DNA from: Bacteroidales bacterium UBA6408
Lineage (GTDB): Bacteria > Bacteroidota > Bacteroidia > Bacteroidales > UBA932
Direction of reading: 5' to 3'
NCBI GenBank assembly: GCA_002439805.1
Contig: DJPQ01000086.1
Location: 1 to 28,094, forward strand
Length of the DNA: 28,094 nucleotides
Made by a program: the position numbers and the translations under genes. This document shows positions 14,819-22,541 of this stretch, piece after piece. The notes below the pieces were generated by a model. The model saw only the letters and a list, made by a program, of their open reading frames with translations, searched no databases and was not told the DNA's origin. How positions within the stretch are numbered: the first letter of the stretch is position 1; each line of letters opens with the position of its first letter.

Positions 14819-17035
14819 TTATTTGGTTACAGTGAACTTGCCGCACAGCTTCGCGTTGGAGTCGTGCCCGACGAAGACCTCGAAGTCGCCGGCTTCCTCT
14901 CCCCATCTGTTGTCGGCGCGGAAGAACGAGCGGGACTCCGGCGTGAGTTCAAACTCTACTGTCTTTGACTCGCCGGCCTTGAGGGCAATCTTCTCGAAGC
15001 CTTTCAGCTCGCGCACCGGGCGGGTGCGGCTGCCGAGCACATCCTTGAGGTAGAGCTGAACCACCTCCTCGCCGTCGCGCCTGCCGATGTTGCTCACCTT
15101 AACGCTCACACTGACGCTTTCCCCGAGCCTTATCTCCGGAGCGGAGACCGCAATGTCGGAGTAGGCGAACTCCGTATAGCTCAGACCCTCACCGAAGGCG
15201 AACAGCGGCTCGTTCGGCTCGTCGAGATAGCGGGAGACATATTTCGCGTTGTTGGAAGGTGTCCTGCGGGGGCGGCCGGTGCTCTTATAATTATAGTGTA
15301 TAGGAACCTGTCCGAGACATAGAGGGAAGGTCATCGTCAGACGTCCCGAAGGGTTGTAGTCTCCGGAAATCACGTCCGCGAGAGCCTTTCCGGCCATGAT
15401 GCCAGGATGCCATGTCACAAGCAGCCCGTCGGCGGCCGCAGTTTCTTCCGCTATGGTCATCGGACGGCCCGTCACGAGCAGAACCACCACCGGCTTGCCG
15501 GTTGCCTTCACCGCCCTGAAGAGTTCCTTCTGCGCGGCCGGAATGTCGAGGGAAGCCATCGACGCCGCCTCGCCGCTGTGGGTGTTGGGCAGTCCGAGAG
15601 CCATCAGAACGACATCGGCGCCGCGTGCTGCGGCAACTGCCCTGGATATGCCCCCGTCAATCGGGGCAAAGAAGTCGCAGCCCTTTTCGCAGACAACTTT
15701 CGGAAACCTCGCCTTCAGCCCTTCGAGGAAGCTGACAGGCTTGCCATAGTCTGCGAAGCCTTGCCATGCTCCGGTCATCTGTGCGCGGGAATCCGCCGCA
15801 GGACCGATGAGCGCAATCTTCCTGCTGTCTTCAATCGGCAGGACCCCGCCCCCATTCTTGAGCAGAACCATGGAACTCCGTGCCACCTCGCGTGCAGTCT
15901 GCAGATACTCCGGAAGCCATGTCTCCTTCTCCCAGCGTCCCTCGCCGCCGTAGCGGAACGGGTCGTCGAACAGGCCGAGCCTGAACTTTACTGTCAGCAC
16001 CTCCTTGCAGAGTCTGTCAATCTGTGCCTCGCTCACGCGGCCTTCCTTCACGAGCTCCTCGGCGAACTTGTAGTAGTCTCCATCGACCATGTCCATGTTC
16101 AGACCGGCGTTCAGCGCAAGTTCGGCAGCCTCTTTCTTGTCCGCCACCACGCGGTGGTTAATCATCTCGTTTATAGAGCAGTAGTCCGACACGACAAAGC
16201 CCTTGAAGCCGAGTTCGCCGCGCAGAAGGTCGGTGAGCAGCCATTTGTTGCCGCTTGCCGGGATGCCGTCGAAGTCGTTGAACGAACTCATCACGCTCAG
16301 CGCCCCGGCGTCGAGAGCCGCCTTGTAGGAAGGCAGGTGACGCTCGCGGAACATCATCTCGGACATATCCACCGTGTTGTAGTCCCTGCCTGCCTCAGCC
16401 GCGCCGTAGGCCGCGAAATGCTTCACGCAGGAGAGCATGGTGTTCCCCGAGGAAAGGTCGTCGCCCTGATAGCCGCGAACCATGGCGGCTGAAAGCTGTC
16501 CGGCAAGATAGGCGTCTTCCCCGGAGCCTTCAGACACCCGTCCCCAGCGCGGGTCAATCGCCACGTCGCACATCGGAGAGAATGTCCATGCTATTCCGAA
16601 CGCGGTGGCTTCGGCCGCCGAAATCCTCGCGACCTTCTCCGTCATCGCCGGGTCCCATGTGCAGGAAATTCCGATATTTTCAGGGAAGGTCGTCCTGCAT
16701 CCGTGGATGATGTCGTGCCCGAAGAGAATGGGAATCCCCAGACGCGAACTGTCAACCGCAAGCTTCTGATATTCAATGAGCGCCTCCGGAGTCCCGACAT
16801 TGAGCATGGACCCGCACATCCCCTCCTTGATTACATTTCTTACGTCAACCGGGCTTCCGTCAGGCCCCGTGACGACGGAATTGTTCGGCACGAACTGGCT
16901 CAGCTGCCCGATTTTCTCGGCGAGCGTCATCTTGGCCATAAGCTTCTCCGCCCTAACCTCGTCGGCATCCTTTTTCCCCGTGCATCCGACCATCATGGTC
17001 ACGACGGCGGTCATCAATAAAAGTGTTTTTTTCAT
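14819..17035 (-). CDS. bglX: GH3 beta-glucosidase, BglX-like (lipoprotein)
   Basis: 738 residues from the start at 17035 (MKKTLLLMTAVVTMMVGC, lipobox Cys18). The upstream frame extension has no family counterpart and would run into the promoter region. Domain order: GH3 N-terminal TIM barrel with CVKHFAAYG and nucleophile D284 (VVSDY); alpha/beta sandwich with LLKNGGGVLP and the probable acid/base E489 (THSGEA); C-terminal FnIII-like domain (GEGLSYTEFAYSD, then SVSVKVSNIGRRDGEEVVQLY). Overall match to periplasmic BglX, which cleaves beta-linked gluco-oligosaccharides; some relatives act on xylosides. First gene of a probable operon with the GH78 enzyme, and divergent from a second GH3 gene 170 bp away. 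Confidence 0.94.
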   Translation of the reverse strand: MKKTLLLMTAVVTMMVGCTGKKDADEVRAEKLMAKMTLAEKIGQLSQFVPNNSVVTGPDGSPVDVRNVIKEGMCGSMLNVGTPEALIEYQKLAVDSSRLGIPILFGHDIIHGCRTTFPENIGISCTWDPAMTEKVARISAAEATAFGIAWTFSPMCDVAIDPRWGRVSEGSGEDAYLAGQLSAAMVRGYQGDDLSSGNTMLSCVKHFAAYGAAEAGRDYNTVDMSEMMFRERHLPSYKAALDAGALSVMSSFNDFDGIPASGNKWLLTDLLRGELGFKGFVVSDYCSINEMINHRVVADKKEAAELALNAGLNMDMVDGDYYKFAEELVKEGRVSEAQIDRLCKEVLTVKFRLGLFDDPFRYGGEGRWEKETWLPEYLQTAREVARSSMVLLKNGGGVLPIEDSRKIALIGPAADSRAQMTGAWQGFADYGKPVSFLEGLKARFPKVVCEKGCDFFAPIDGGISRAVAAARGADVVLMALGLPNTHSGEAASMASLDIPAAQKELFRAVKATGKPVVVLLVTGRPMTIAEETAAADGLLVTWHPGIMAGKALADVISGDYNPSGRLTMTFPLCLGQVPIHYNYKSTGRPRRTPSNNAKYVSRYLDEPNEPLFAFGEGLSYTEFAYSDIAVSAPEIRLGESVSVSVKVSNIGRRDGEEVVQLYLKDVLGSRTRPVRELKGFEKIALKAGESKTVEFELTPESRSFFRADNRWGEEAGDFEVFVGHDSNAKLCGKFTVTK

Positions 17036-17072
17036 TTTGTGATTTTTTTTGTTAGTTGTCAGCAAAGCCCTG

Positions 17073-17080
17073 CAAAGATA
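17073..17080 (-). promoter_or_regulatory. -7 box of the GH3-GH78 operon
   Basis: The minus strand reads TATCTTTG (exact TAnnTTTG), 38 nt before the start codon at 17035. No TTTG at consensus spacing. Confidence 0.5.
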
Positions 17081-17153
17081 GACATAATGAGGCAATAAAA
17101 ATGTAATGATATTTTCAAAAACTGACATAAAAATGTTGAAATATGACTTTATA

Positions 17154-17185
17154 TTTGTATCAGTTTCCCATATTCCTTAATTTTG
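17154..17185 (+). promoter_or_regulatory. Consensus promoter of the second GH3 gene
   Basis: TTTG at 17154-17157, 20 nt, TAATTTTG at 17178-17185: full match to the Bacteroides promoter consensus. The start point would be near 17192, leaving a leader of about 14 nt. A second possible -7 (TATATTTG, 17150-17157) overlaps the -33 element. Confidence 0.7.
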
Positions 17186-17205
17186 CAGAAAACTGATAAC
17201 ATACG

Positions 17206-19437
17206 ATGAAAAAAAGTCTTCTTTCGCTTTCAGCCATCGTGCTGCTTGCGCTGCCCTCATGTTCCGAGAGGCAGAATGTTCCGGTCTATATGGACGAAAG
17301 CCGCGACCTCGACGCCAGGGTTGCCGACGCTCTCTCGCGCATGACCATGGAGGAAAAGGTGGCGATTCTCCACGCCCAGAGCAAATTCTCGTCACCGGGC
17401 GTGCCGCGTCTCGGCATTCCTGAACTTTGGTGCACCGACGGTCCTCACGGAATACGCCCCGAGGTGAAATGGGACGAATGGGACCAGGCCGGCTGGACGA
17501 ACGACTCCTGCACCGCCTATCCGGCGCTGACCTGCCTTGCCGCGACTTGGGACAGGGAGGCCGCCGCGCTCTATGGGAAGAGCATAGGCGAGGAGGCGCG
17601 CTACCGCGAGAAGGACGTGCTGCTCGGTCCGGGCGTGAACATCTACAGGACTCCTTACAACGGGCGTAACTTCGAGTACATGGGCGAGGACCCGTTCCTT
17701 GCCGGGGAGATGTGCGTCCCTTATATCAAGGAGGTGCAGAAGAACGGCGTGGCCGTCTGCCTCAAGCATTACTGCCTCAACAATCAGGAGTGCAACCGCC
17801 ATGTCGCCGATGTAAAGGTCTCCGACAGGGCTCTCTATGAAATTTACCTTCCGGCGTTCAAGGCCGGCGTGGAGAAGGGAGGCGCATGGTCAATCATGGG
17901 CGCCTACAATCTCTACAAGGGACAGCACCTCTGCCACAACAAGTACCTTCTCGACGATGTGCTGAAGGGGGAGTGGAAGTTTGACGGGGCAGTCATCAGC
18001 GACTGGGGCGGCGCGTGCGACCCGGACCAGGCCGCAGCATACGGCCTCGACCTCGAATACGGCACATGGACCGACGGCCTTTCGACCAAGGGAAAGAAGA
18101 GCTACGACAGCTATATGCTCGCAGACCCTTACCTTGAGCGCCTTCGTGACGGAAGGGCTTCTCTCGCCACCCTCGACGACAAGGCCGGCCGCGTGCTCAG
18201 GCTCATCTTCCGCACCGCGATGAACACGGACAAGCCTTTCGGCTCGCTCAATTCTCCGGAGCATCACGCCGCAGCCCGTCAGATTGGCGCGGACGGCATC
18301 GTGCTCCTCAAAAACGACGCTCCGGCAGGTGGCGTCAAGGTTCTTCCGGTCGAACTCGCCTCTGCAAAGAAGATACTCGTCGTGGGCGAGAACGCCCTGA
18401 AGATGATGACCGTCGGCGGAGGCTCGTCCTCTCTGAAGGTTCAGCATGAGGTCTCTCCGCTTGAGGGTATCCTTGCCGCCGTCGGTGACAAGGCCGAGGT
18501 CGTTTATGAGCGGGGGTATGTCGGAAGCGCGTCAAACGAATATAACGGAGTTACTACCGGTCAGGACCTGTCGGAATCCCGTTCGGAGGAGCAGCTGATT
18601 GAGGATGCCGTCAAGGCCGCCGCTGATGCCGACGTGGTTCTCTTCTTCGGAGGCCTCAACAAGGACGGTCATCAGGACTGCGAGGGAACGGACCGCTGGT
18701 CCTATGGACTCCCGTATGCCCAGGACAAGGTGATTGAGGCCCTTGCGGCCGCCAATCCGCGCCTTGCCGTGTGCCTCGTGGACGGCAATGCTGTCGCGAT
18801 GCCGTGGGTTGAGAATGTCCCTGCGATTCTCCAGTGCTGGTTCTGCGGCTCTCAGGCCGGCAATTCCATAGCCGATGTCGTCTTCGGCAAGGTCAATCCG
18901 AGCGGAAAGCTTCCGTTCACCTTCCCTGTGAAGATTGAGGACTCTCCGGCCCATGCGCTCGGAGTATATACCTGCGGTCCCGACGTGAAGTATGAGGAAG
19001 GGATATATGTCGGCTACCGCTGGTACGAGAACCGTGACATCAAGCCTCTCTTCGCATTCGGACACGGGCTGAGCTACACGGAGTTCGAGTACAGCGACTT
19101 CAAGGCAAGTTCATCTGTCTCTGCTGACGGGACTCTGAAGGCTTCCGTGAAGGTGACGAATGTCGGCCCCCGCGAGGGCAAGGAGGTCGTGCAGGTCTAT
19201 GTGGGTGAGCACAATCCTGTTCTTGACCGTCCTGTGAAGGAGCTCAAGGCGTTCGATAAGGTAAGCCTTGCTCCGGGGGAGACAAAGACGGTGTCATTCG
19301 AGATTCCGGCATCGGACCTCGCCTACTTCAACGAGGAGAAGCATGAGTGGGTTCTTGATTCGGCACATGATTTTACAGTATATTTCGCGGCAGCGTCTGA
19401 TGATGTCCGCGGAACTGTAGATTTCAAGGTTAAGTGA
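17206..19437 (+). CDS. GH3 beta-glycosidase, second subtype (lipoprotein)
   Basis: 743 residues. Lipoprotein signal MKKSLLSLSAIVLLALPSC (Cys19). GH3 N-terminal domain with CTDGPHGIR, GPGVNIYRTPYNGRNFEYMGEDP, CLKHYCLNNQE and nucleophile D266 (AVISDWGG). Second domain with GIVLLKN and probable acid/base E493 (HQDCEGTDR). C-terminal FnIII-like domain with FAFGHGLSYTEFEYSDF and VTNVGPREGKEVVQVYVGE. No PA14 insert. Clearly a different subgroup from the BglX-like neighbour; the GRNFEYMGEDP motif is that of compact beta-glucosidases. Likely substrates are beta-glucosides; xylosides are also possible. It is followed 66 nt later by a phosphatase on the same strand without an obvious terminator between. 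Confidence 0.93.
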   Translation: MKKSLLSLSAIVLLALPSCSERQNVPVYMDESRDLDARVADALSRMTMEEKVAILHAQSKFSSPGVPRLGIPELWCTDGPHGIRPEVKWDEWDQAGWTNDSCTAYPALTCLAATWDREAAALYGKSIGEEARYREKDVLLGPGVNIYRTPYNGRNFEYMGEDPFLAGEMCVPYIKEVQKNGVAVCLKHYCLNNQECNRHVADVKVSDRALYEIYLPAFKAGVEKGGAWSIMGAYNLYKGQHLCHNKYLLDDVLKGEWKFDGAVISDWGGACDPDQAAAYGLDLEYGTWTDGLSTKGKKSYDSYMLADPYLERLRDGRASLATLDDKAGRVLRLIFRTAMNTDKPFGSLNSPEHHAAARQIGADGIVLLKNDAPAGGVKVLPVELASAKKILVVGENALKMMTVGGGSSSLKVQHEVSPLEGILAAVGDKAEVVYERGYVGSASNEYNGVTTGQDLSESRSEEQLIEDAVKAAADADVVLFFGGLNKDGHQDCEGTDRWSYGLPYAQDKVIEALAAANPRLAVCLVDGNAVAMPWVENVPAILQCWFCGSQAGNSIADVVFGKVNPSGKLPFTFPVKIEDSPAHALGVYTCGPDVKYEEGIYVGYRWYENRDIKPLFAFGHGLSYTEFEYSDFKASSSVSADGTLKASVKVTNVGPREGKEVVQVYVGEHNPVLDRPVKELKAFDKVSLAPGETKTVSFEIPASDLAYFNEEKHEWVLDSAHDFTVYFAAASDDVRGTVDFKVK

Positions 19438-19503
19438 TGTTTCCCTTTCTCTATGTCGTTTTCTTCTGATTGTTTTTCGAGTGATTTTTGCAATTTGTTG
19501 AAA

Positions 19504-20808
19504 ATGAATAATTTATATAAATATTTGATAGTTTTGGCAGCCGTCGCGACTGTTTTGAACTTTTCTGCGGCGGCTCAGACATGGTATGAGGGCGGGGACG
19601 CGAAGACTCTGCTGAAGGAAGACATAACGAGGTGCACTAACCTGCACCACAATTATGAGGCTCCGGAGAAGATTATCGACACTCCGGCCCCCAAGGGCTA
19701 CAAGCCGTTCTATGTCAGCCACTACGGCCGTCACGGCAGCCGCTACCACTGGACGGACCGCTACATCACGCGGCCGCTTGCGGTCTTTGACTCGCTTTCC
19801 GCCCACGGGCTTCTTACGGAGGAGGGAGAGACTGTCCGTGCGGATCTCCGTGCCTATGCCGAGGCTCATGACGGGCAGGTCGGCTACCTGACCCACAAGG
19901 GAGCCGCGCAGCATCAGGCAATCGCGCACCGTCTCTATCAGCGCTGCCCCGAGGTCTTCAACCAGAAGGACAGGAACGAGATCTATTGCACGGCGACTGC
20001 GGTTCAGCGCTGCATACAGAGCATGGCAAACTTCGGCCTTCAGCTCGGCAGGGAAAACCCGAAGCTAGACATAACGATGGATGCCGGAGAAAGGTTCACC
20101 AGATACCTCTGCGACACCAGGGGTGCAGGCGGAATCAATGCCCGATCGGAGGAAATCATGGACTCGGTCCTCACCGTGAAACTCGACCCTACAAGGCTGA
20201 TGAACGCCTGGATGACGGACGGTGACGCCGCGCTGAGATACGCCAAGGACGGCAACGCCCGCAAGCTCATCTACGATGTCTTCTGGGCCGGCGGAATCGG
20301 CCAGTGCCTCGACGTCGAGGTTCCTGACATCCTTCGCCATTTCACGTTCGACGAGATTTACGCTCTCTGGGCATATAATGACACGTTCTATTACGACGAG
20401 ATGTGCGGAACCGTCGAGAACGGAAGAATCAAGGACATCATCGGCATCCGCATCCTCCGCGACATCGTCGAAAAGTCCGACGCCGCCGTTGAGGGCAACA
20501 ATCACGCGGCGGACCTGCGCTTCGGCCACGACTCCGGCCTCTCCCCGCTCCTGAGCCTTCTCCGTCTTGAGGGCTTCGAGAAGGAAAAACACCTCGGGAC
20601 GGCTTCTGACGGTGCTTGGTACGGCTTTCAGGGCATGCCTATGGCCTCCAACCTCCAGATGATTTTCTACCGCAACAGGAAGGGCGACGTCCTCGTGAAG
20701 CTTCTCCGCAATGAGGTCGAGACCACCATCCCCGCTCTCCCGACCGTCTCCGGCCCGTACTACAGCTGGCCTGTCCTCCGGGACCATCTGGTGAGCCTTA
20801 TCAAATAG
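19504..20808 (+). CDS. Exported histidine-type acid phosphatase (HAP/MINPP-like)
   Basis: 434 residues from 19504 (MNNLYKYLIVLAAVATVLNFSAAA, signal cut near residue 24). A longer frame begins at 19453, but its extra 17 residues would hide the signal peptide. The catalytic RHGxR motif is intact (R76-H77-G78-S79-R80) and the distal proton donor pair is GHDSG with H342-D343, as in branch-2 histidine phosphatases (acid phosphatases, phytases, MINPP). HD rather than the HAE of typical MINPP argues for the acid phosphatase/phytase side. It acts outside the cytoplasm on a phosphoester such as phytate or a sugar phosphate; substrate not resolved. Probably co-transcribed with the GH3 gene. Its end meets the repeat that borders the DUF234 ATPase. 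Confidence 0.88.
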   Translation: MNNLYKYLIVLAAVATVLNFSAAAQTWYEGGDAKTLLKEDITRCTNLHHNYEAPEKIIDTPAPKGYKPFYVSHYGRHGSRYHWTDRYITRPLAVFDSLSAHGLLTEEGETVRADLRAYAEAHDGQVGYLTHKGAAQHQAIAHRLYQRCPEVFNQKDRNEIYCTATAVQRCIQSMANFGLQLGRENPKLDITMDAGERFTRYLCDTRGAGGINARSEEIMDSVLTVKLDPTRLMNAWMTDGDAALRYAKDGNARKLIYDVFWAGGIGQCLDVEVPDILRHFTFDEIYALWAYNDTFYYDEMCGTVENGRIKDIIGIRILRDIVEKSDAAVEGNNHAADLRFGHDSGLSPLLSLLRLEGFEKEKHLGTASDGAWYGFQGMPMASNLQMIFYRNRKGDVLVKLLRNEVETTIPALPTVSGPYYSWPVLRDHLVSLIK

Positions 20809-20829
20809 CACGGATTATATCTCAGCCCG

Positions 20830-20925
20830 ACTTTGCCGAATGACACCAAAATGTCGCGTTTGGCAAAGTATCATAATGAAACTTCGCCAAACGGAGGTGA
20901 TTCTACCTTCATTTGGCGAAGTTTG
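20830..20925. repeat. Left flanking repeat of the DUF234 ATPase gene
   Basis: This 96-bp segment is a direct repeat of 22395-22492. 20860-20896 and 22427-22463 agree at 35 of 37 positions, and 20910-20925 and 22477-22492 agree at 16 of 16. It contains four copies of an 11-bp half-site, alternating in orientation: 20830-20840 (ACTTTGCCGAA), 20859-20869 (TTTGGCAAAGT), 20881-20891 (ACTTCGCCAAA), 20912-20922 (TTTGGCGAAGT). The last two form a perfect 13-bp stem (20879-20891 with 20912-20924) followed by a T-rich stretch on the plus strand, so it might also end phosphatase transcripts. No -7 box here. Confidence 0.9.
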
Positions 20926-20936
20926 GTTGTTTTGAA

Positions 20937-22385
20937 TTAGACTGACATCAACTGCTCCGCTGTAATCACGTTCTGAATTATTCCGGAATATTTGTTCTGT
21001 TTCAGAGCGTATGTCGTTATCAGTGTGAGATGTATGGCTTTTTTTGTCTTGGACTCTTCATAGAGCCGTTGTTTCCTGTTCCTAAGTTTTTCCTCCTCGT
21101 CTTTGTCTATGGCATATTCCGTTTCGGAGAATTTCAGTTCGCATAGATTCATTATCCTGTCATCCCTGTCAATCAGGAGGTCAATCTGTGCTCCTCGGTT
21201 GCCGTCATTTCCCGAGAATATGCAGCAGGATGTTTCCGTATAGACTCCGGAAATTCCCAAAGCGTTCTTAATCTGCGGAATATGGTTGAAGCACAGGTTT
21301 TCGAAGGCTAGCCCCCTCCATGATTTCAGTTCTGAAGTGTTCTCGAATCTGGACCAATATCCGTCCCCTTTTGCATTCTTCCCGTCTGAGAATTTCAGGT
21401 AAAACAATATGAAGTTGTCCGTCAGCCTGTATCTCATTTCCCTCGTATTCGAAATCAATGGGCGGTAGGATGTTATAAAGTCACTTTCTTCCAATGCCTT
21501 CAGAATGGTTGTCAGCCCGCCTCCTGATTTGATTCCGGTCTCTGCGGCTATTTCCCCTCTTGTGTAGCCGATGCGTTTCCCGCTCAAAATCCGTACTGCC
21601 TTGATATAATTTTCAGGATGTTTGAACAGGGAACCCATCAGGCGGTCGAACTCGTTTGCAAGCCGGCTGTCCTTGTTGAAAAACAGCAGGTCTATGTTGG
21701 CGGCAAGGCTGAGGTCTTTTCTCAGCATATTCATATAATAAGGTATTCCGCCCAATATCATATAACATTGAATTATGTCGTAAAGGCTGAACTCGATGTT
21801 CCTATATGTCAGAAACTCCGAACATTCAGCAACTGTCATCGGGTGAAGGTGTATCTCGCTCGTCACGCGGCCGTACAGTCCGCCTTTGTTGTTCATCAGA
21901 TTATCCATTATCCAAGATGTCGCCGAACCGCATACTATAAGCATGAAATCATCTCGGGAAGAACCCCAACTGTTCCAAAAATGCTCGAAGGCGGGGACGA
22001 AGCCGGACTTCTGCACATCAAGCCATGGCAACTCGTCCAAAAAAACAACCATTCTTGTACCGTCCGCCTTTTTCTCCAACAGGGCTTCCAGACGCGAGAA
22101 AGCTTCTATCCAGTTCCTCGGAGGCGCTGTGCTTTCGTCGCCGTATTTGGCAAGTGATACCTGAAAATTTATCAGCTGCTGCTTGTTGAGCTGTTCCGGG
22201 GAAATGTCCTCATACGGAGACAGCGCCGTGTGAAAGAATGTGAATTTGTCTTGGAAGAATTTTCTTACCAGAAATGTCTTTCCAACCCGTCGTCTTCCAT
22301 AGACTACAGTAAATTCCGGATGTCTGCCTCCATATAGTCTCTTCAGGTCATCCTGTTCCTTTTTTCGTGCAATAATTTCGCTCAT
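20937..22385 (-). CDS. DUF234-type ATPase with PD-(D/E)XK nuclease domain
   Basis: 482 residues from the start at 22385 (MSEIIARKKEQDDLKRL). A longer frame to 22532 would read through the flanking repeat and the promoter, so I reject it. Walker A is GRRRVGKT (30-37), Walker B is MVVFLDELPWLD (112-123). A winged-helix segment is visible at about 276-304 (RGEIAAETGI...ILKALEE). The C-terminal DUF234-like domain carries D402 and E416-L-K418 (QIDLLIDR...CELKF), an intact PD-(D/E)XK core. Cytoplasmic. The family belongs to the archaeal-type ATPases; cellular role not established. The gene is AT-rich relative to neighbours, interrupts a carbohydrate block, and is bracketed on both sides by direct repeats, the upstream one holding its promoter. 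Confidence 0.92.
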   Translation of the reverse strand: MSEIIARKKEQDDLKRLYGGRHPEFTVVYGRRRVGKTFLVRKFFQDKFTFFHTALSPYEDISPEQLNKQQLINFQVSLAKYGDESTAPPRNWIEAFSRLEALLEKKADGTRMVVFLDELPWLDVQKSGFVPAFEHFWNSWGSSRDDFMLIVCGSATSWIMDNLMNNKGGLYGRVTSEIHLHPMTVAECSEFLTYRNIEFSLYDIIQCYMILGGIPYYMNMLRKDLSLAANIDLLFFNKDSRLANEFDRLMGSLFKHPENYIKAVRILSGKRIGYTRGEIAAETGIKSGGGLTTILKALEESDFITSYRPLISNTREMRYRLTDNFILFYLKFSDGKNAKGDGYWSRFENTSELKSWRGLAFENLCFNHIPQIKNALGISGVYTETSCCIFSGNDGNRGAQIDLLIDRDDRIMNLCELKFSETEYAIDKDEEEKLRNRKQRLYEESKTKKAIHLTLITTYALKQNKYSGIIQNVITAEQLMSV

Positions 22386-22394
22386 AACGGTCAA

Positions 22395-22492
22395 ACTTTG
22401 CCACAAAGGTATAAAAAATGCTTCGCTTGGCAAAGTATCATCATGAAACTTCGCCAAATGGAGATAAAATCGGCTCCATTTGGCGAAGTTTG
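22395..22492. repeat. Right flanking repeat of the DUF234 ATPase gene
   Basis: Direct repeat of 20830-20925. Half-sites at 22395-22405 (ACTTTGCCACA), 22426-22436 (CTTGGCAAAGT), 22448-22458 (ACTTCGCCAAA) and 22479-22489 (TTTGGCGAAGT), with starts 31, 22 and 31 bp apart (29, 22, 31 in the left copy). 22446-22463 and 22474-22491 form a perfect 18-bp inverted repeat with a 10-nt loop. Not followed by a T-run on the minus strand, so not an evident terminator for the esterase gene. Confidence 0.92.
22404..22434 (-). promoter_or_regulatory. Promoter of the DUF234 ATPase inside the repeat
   Basis: On the minus strand TTTG (22431-22434), 19 nt, TACCTTTG (22404-22411): full consensus. The -33 element is inside the second half-site and the predicted start point (near 22397) is inside the first. 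This is the arrangement of an operator-controlled promoter. Confidence 0.7.
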
Positions 22493-22541
22493 CTTTTATT
22501 GAGGCTCGCTGTTCTGTCCTCAAATATCTCAAGACGGGGTG

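Noticed and set aside
15407..16492. Plus-strand open frame inside the BglX-like gene.
   Set aside because: Antisense shadow of a complete GH3 enzyme with intact catalytic residues.
17036..17128. Longer N-terminus for the BglX-like protein.
   Set aside because: It would displace a clear lipoprotein signal (MKKTLLLMTAVVTMMVGC) and include the -7 box.
22446..22491. Perfect 18-bp inverted repeat as a terminator for the esterase gene.
   Set aside because: There is no T-run after the stem on the minus strand, and the arms are explained as two of the four half-sites.
20830..22492. Insertion sequence or transposon.
   Set aside because: No transposase, integrase or recombinase is encoded, and no target-site duplication is visible. 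I keep the repeat-flanked unit as a finding without calling it an IS.
22386..22532. Longer N-terminus for the DUF234 ATPase.
   Set aside because: The extension would translate the flanking repeat and the promoter, and family members begin with the residues found at 22385.
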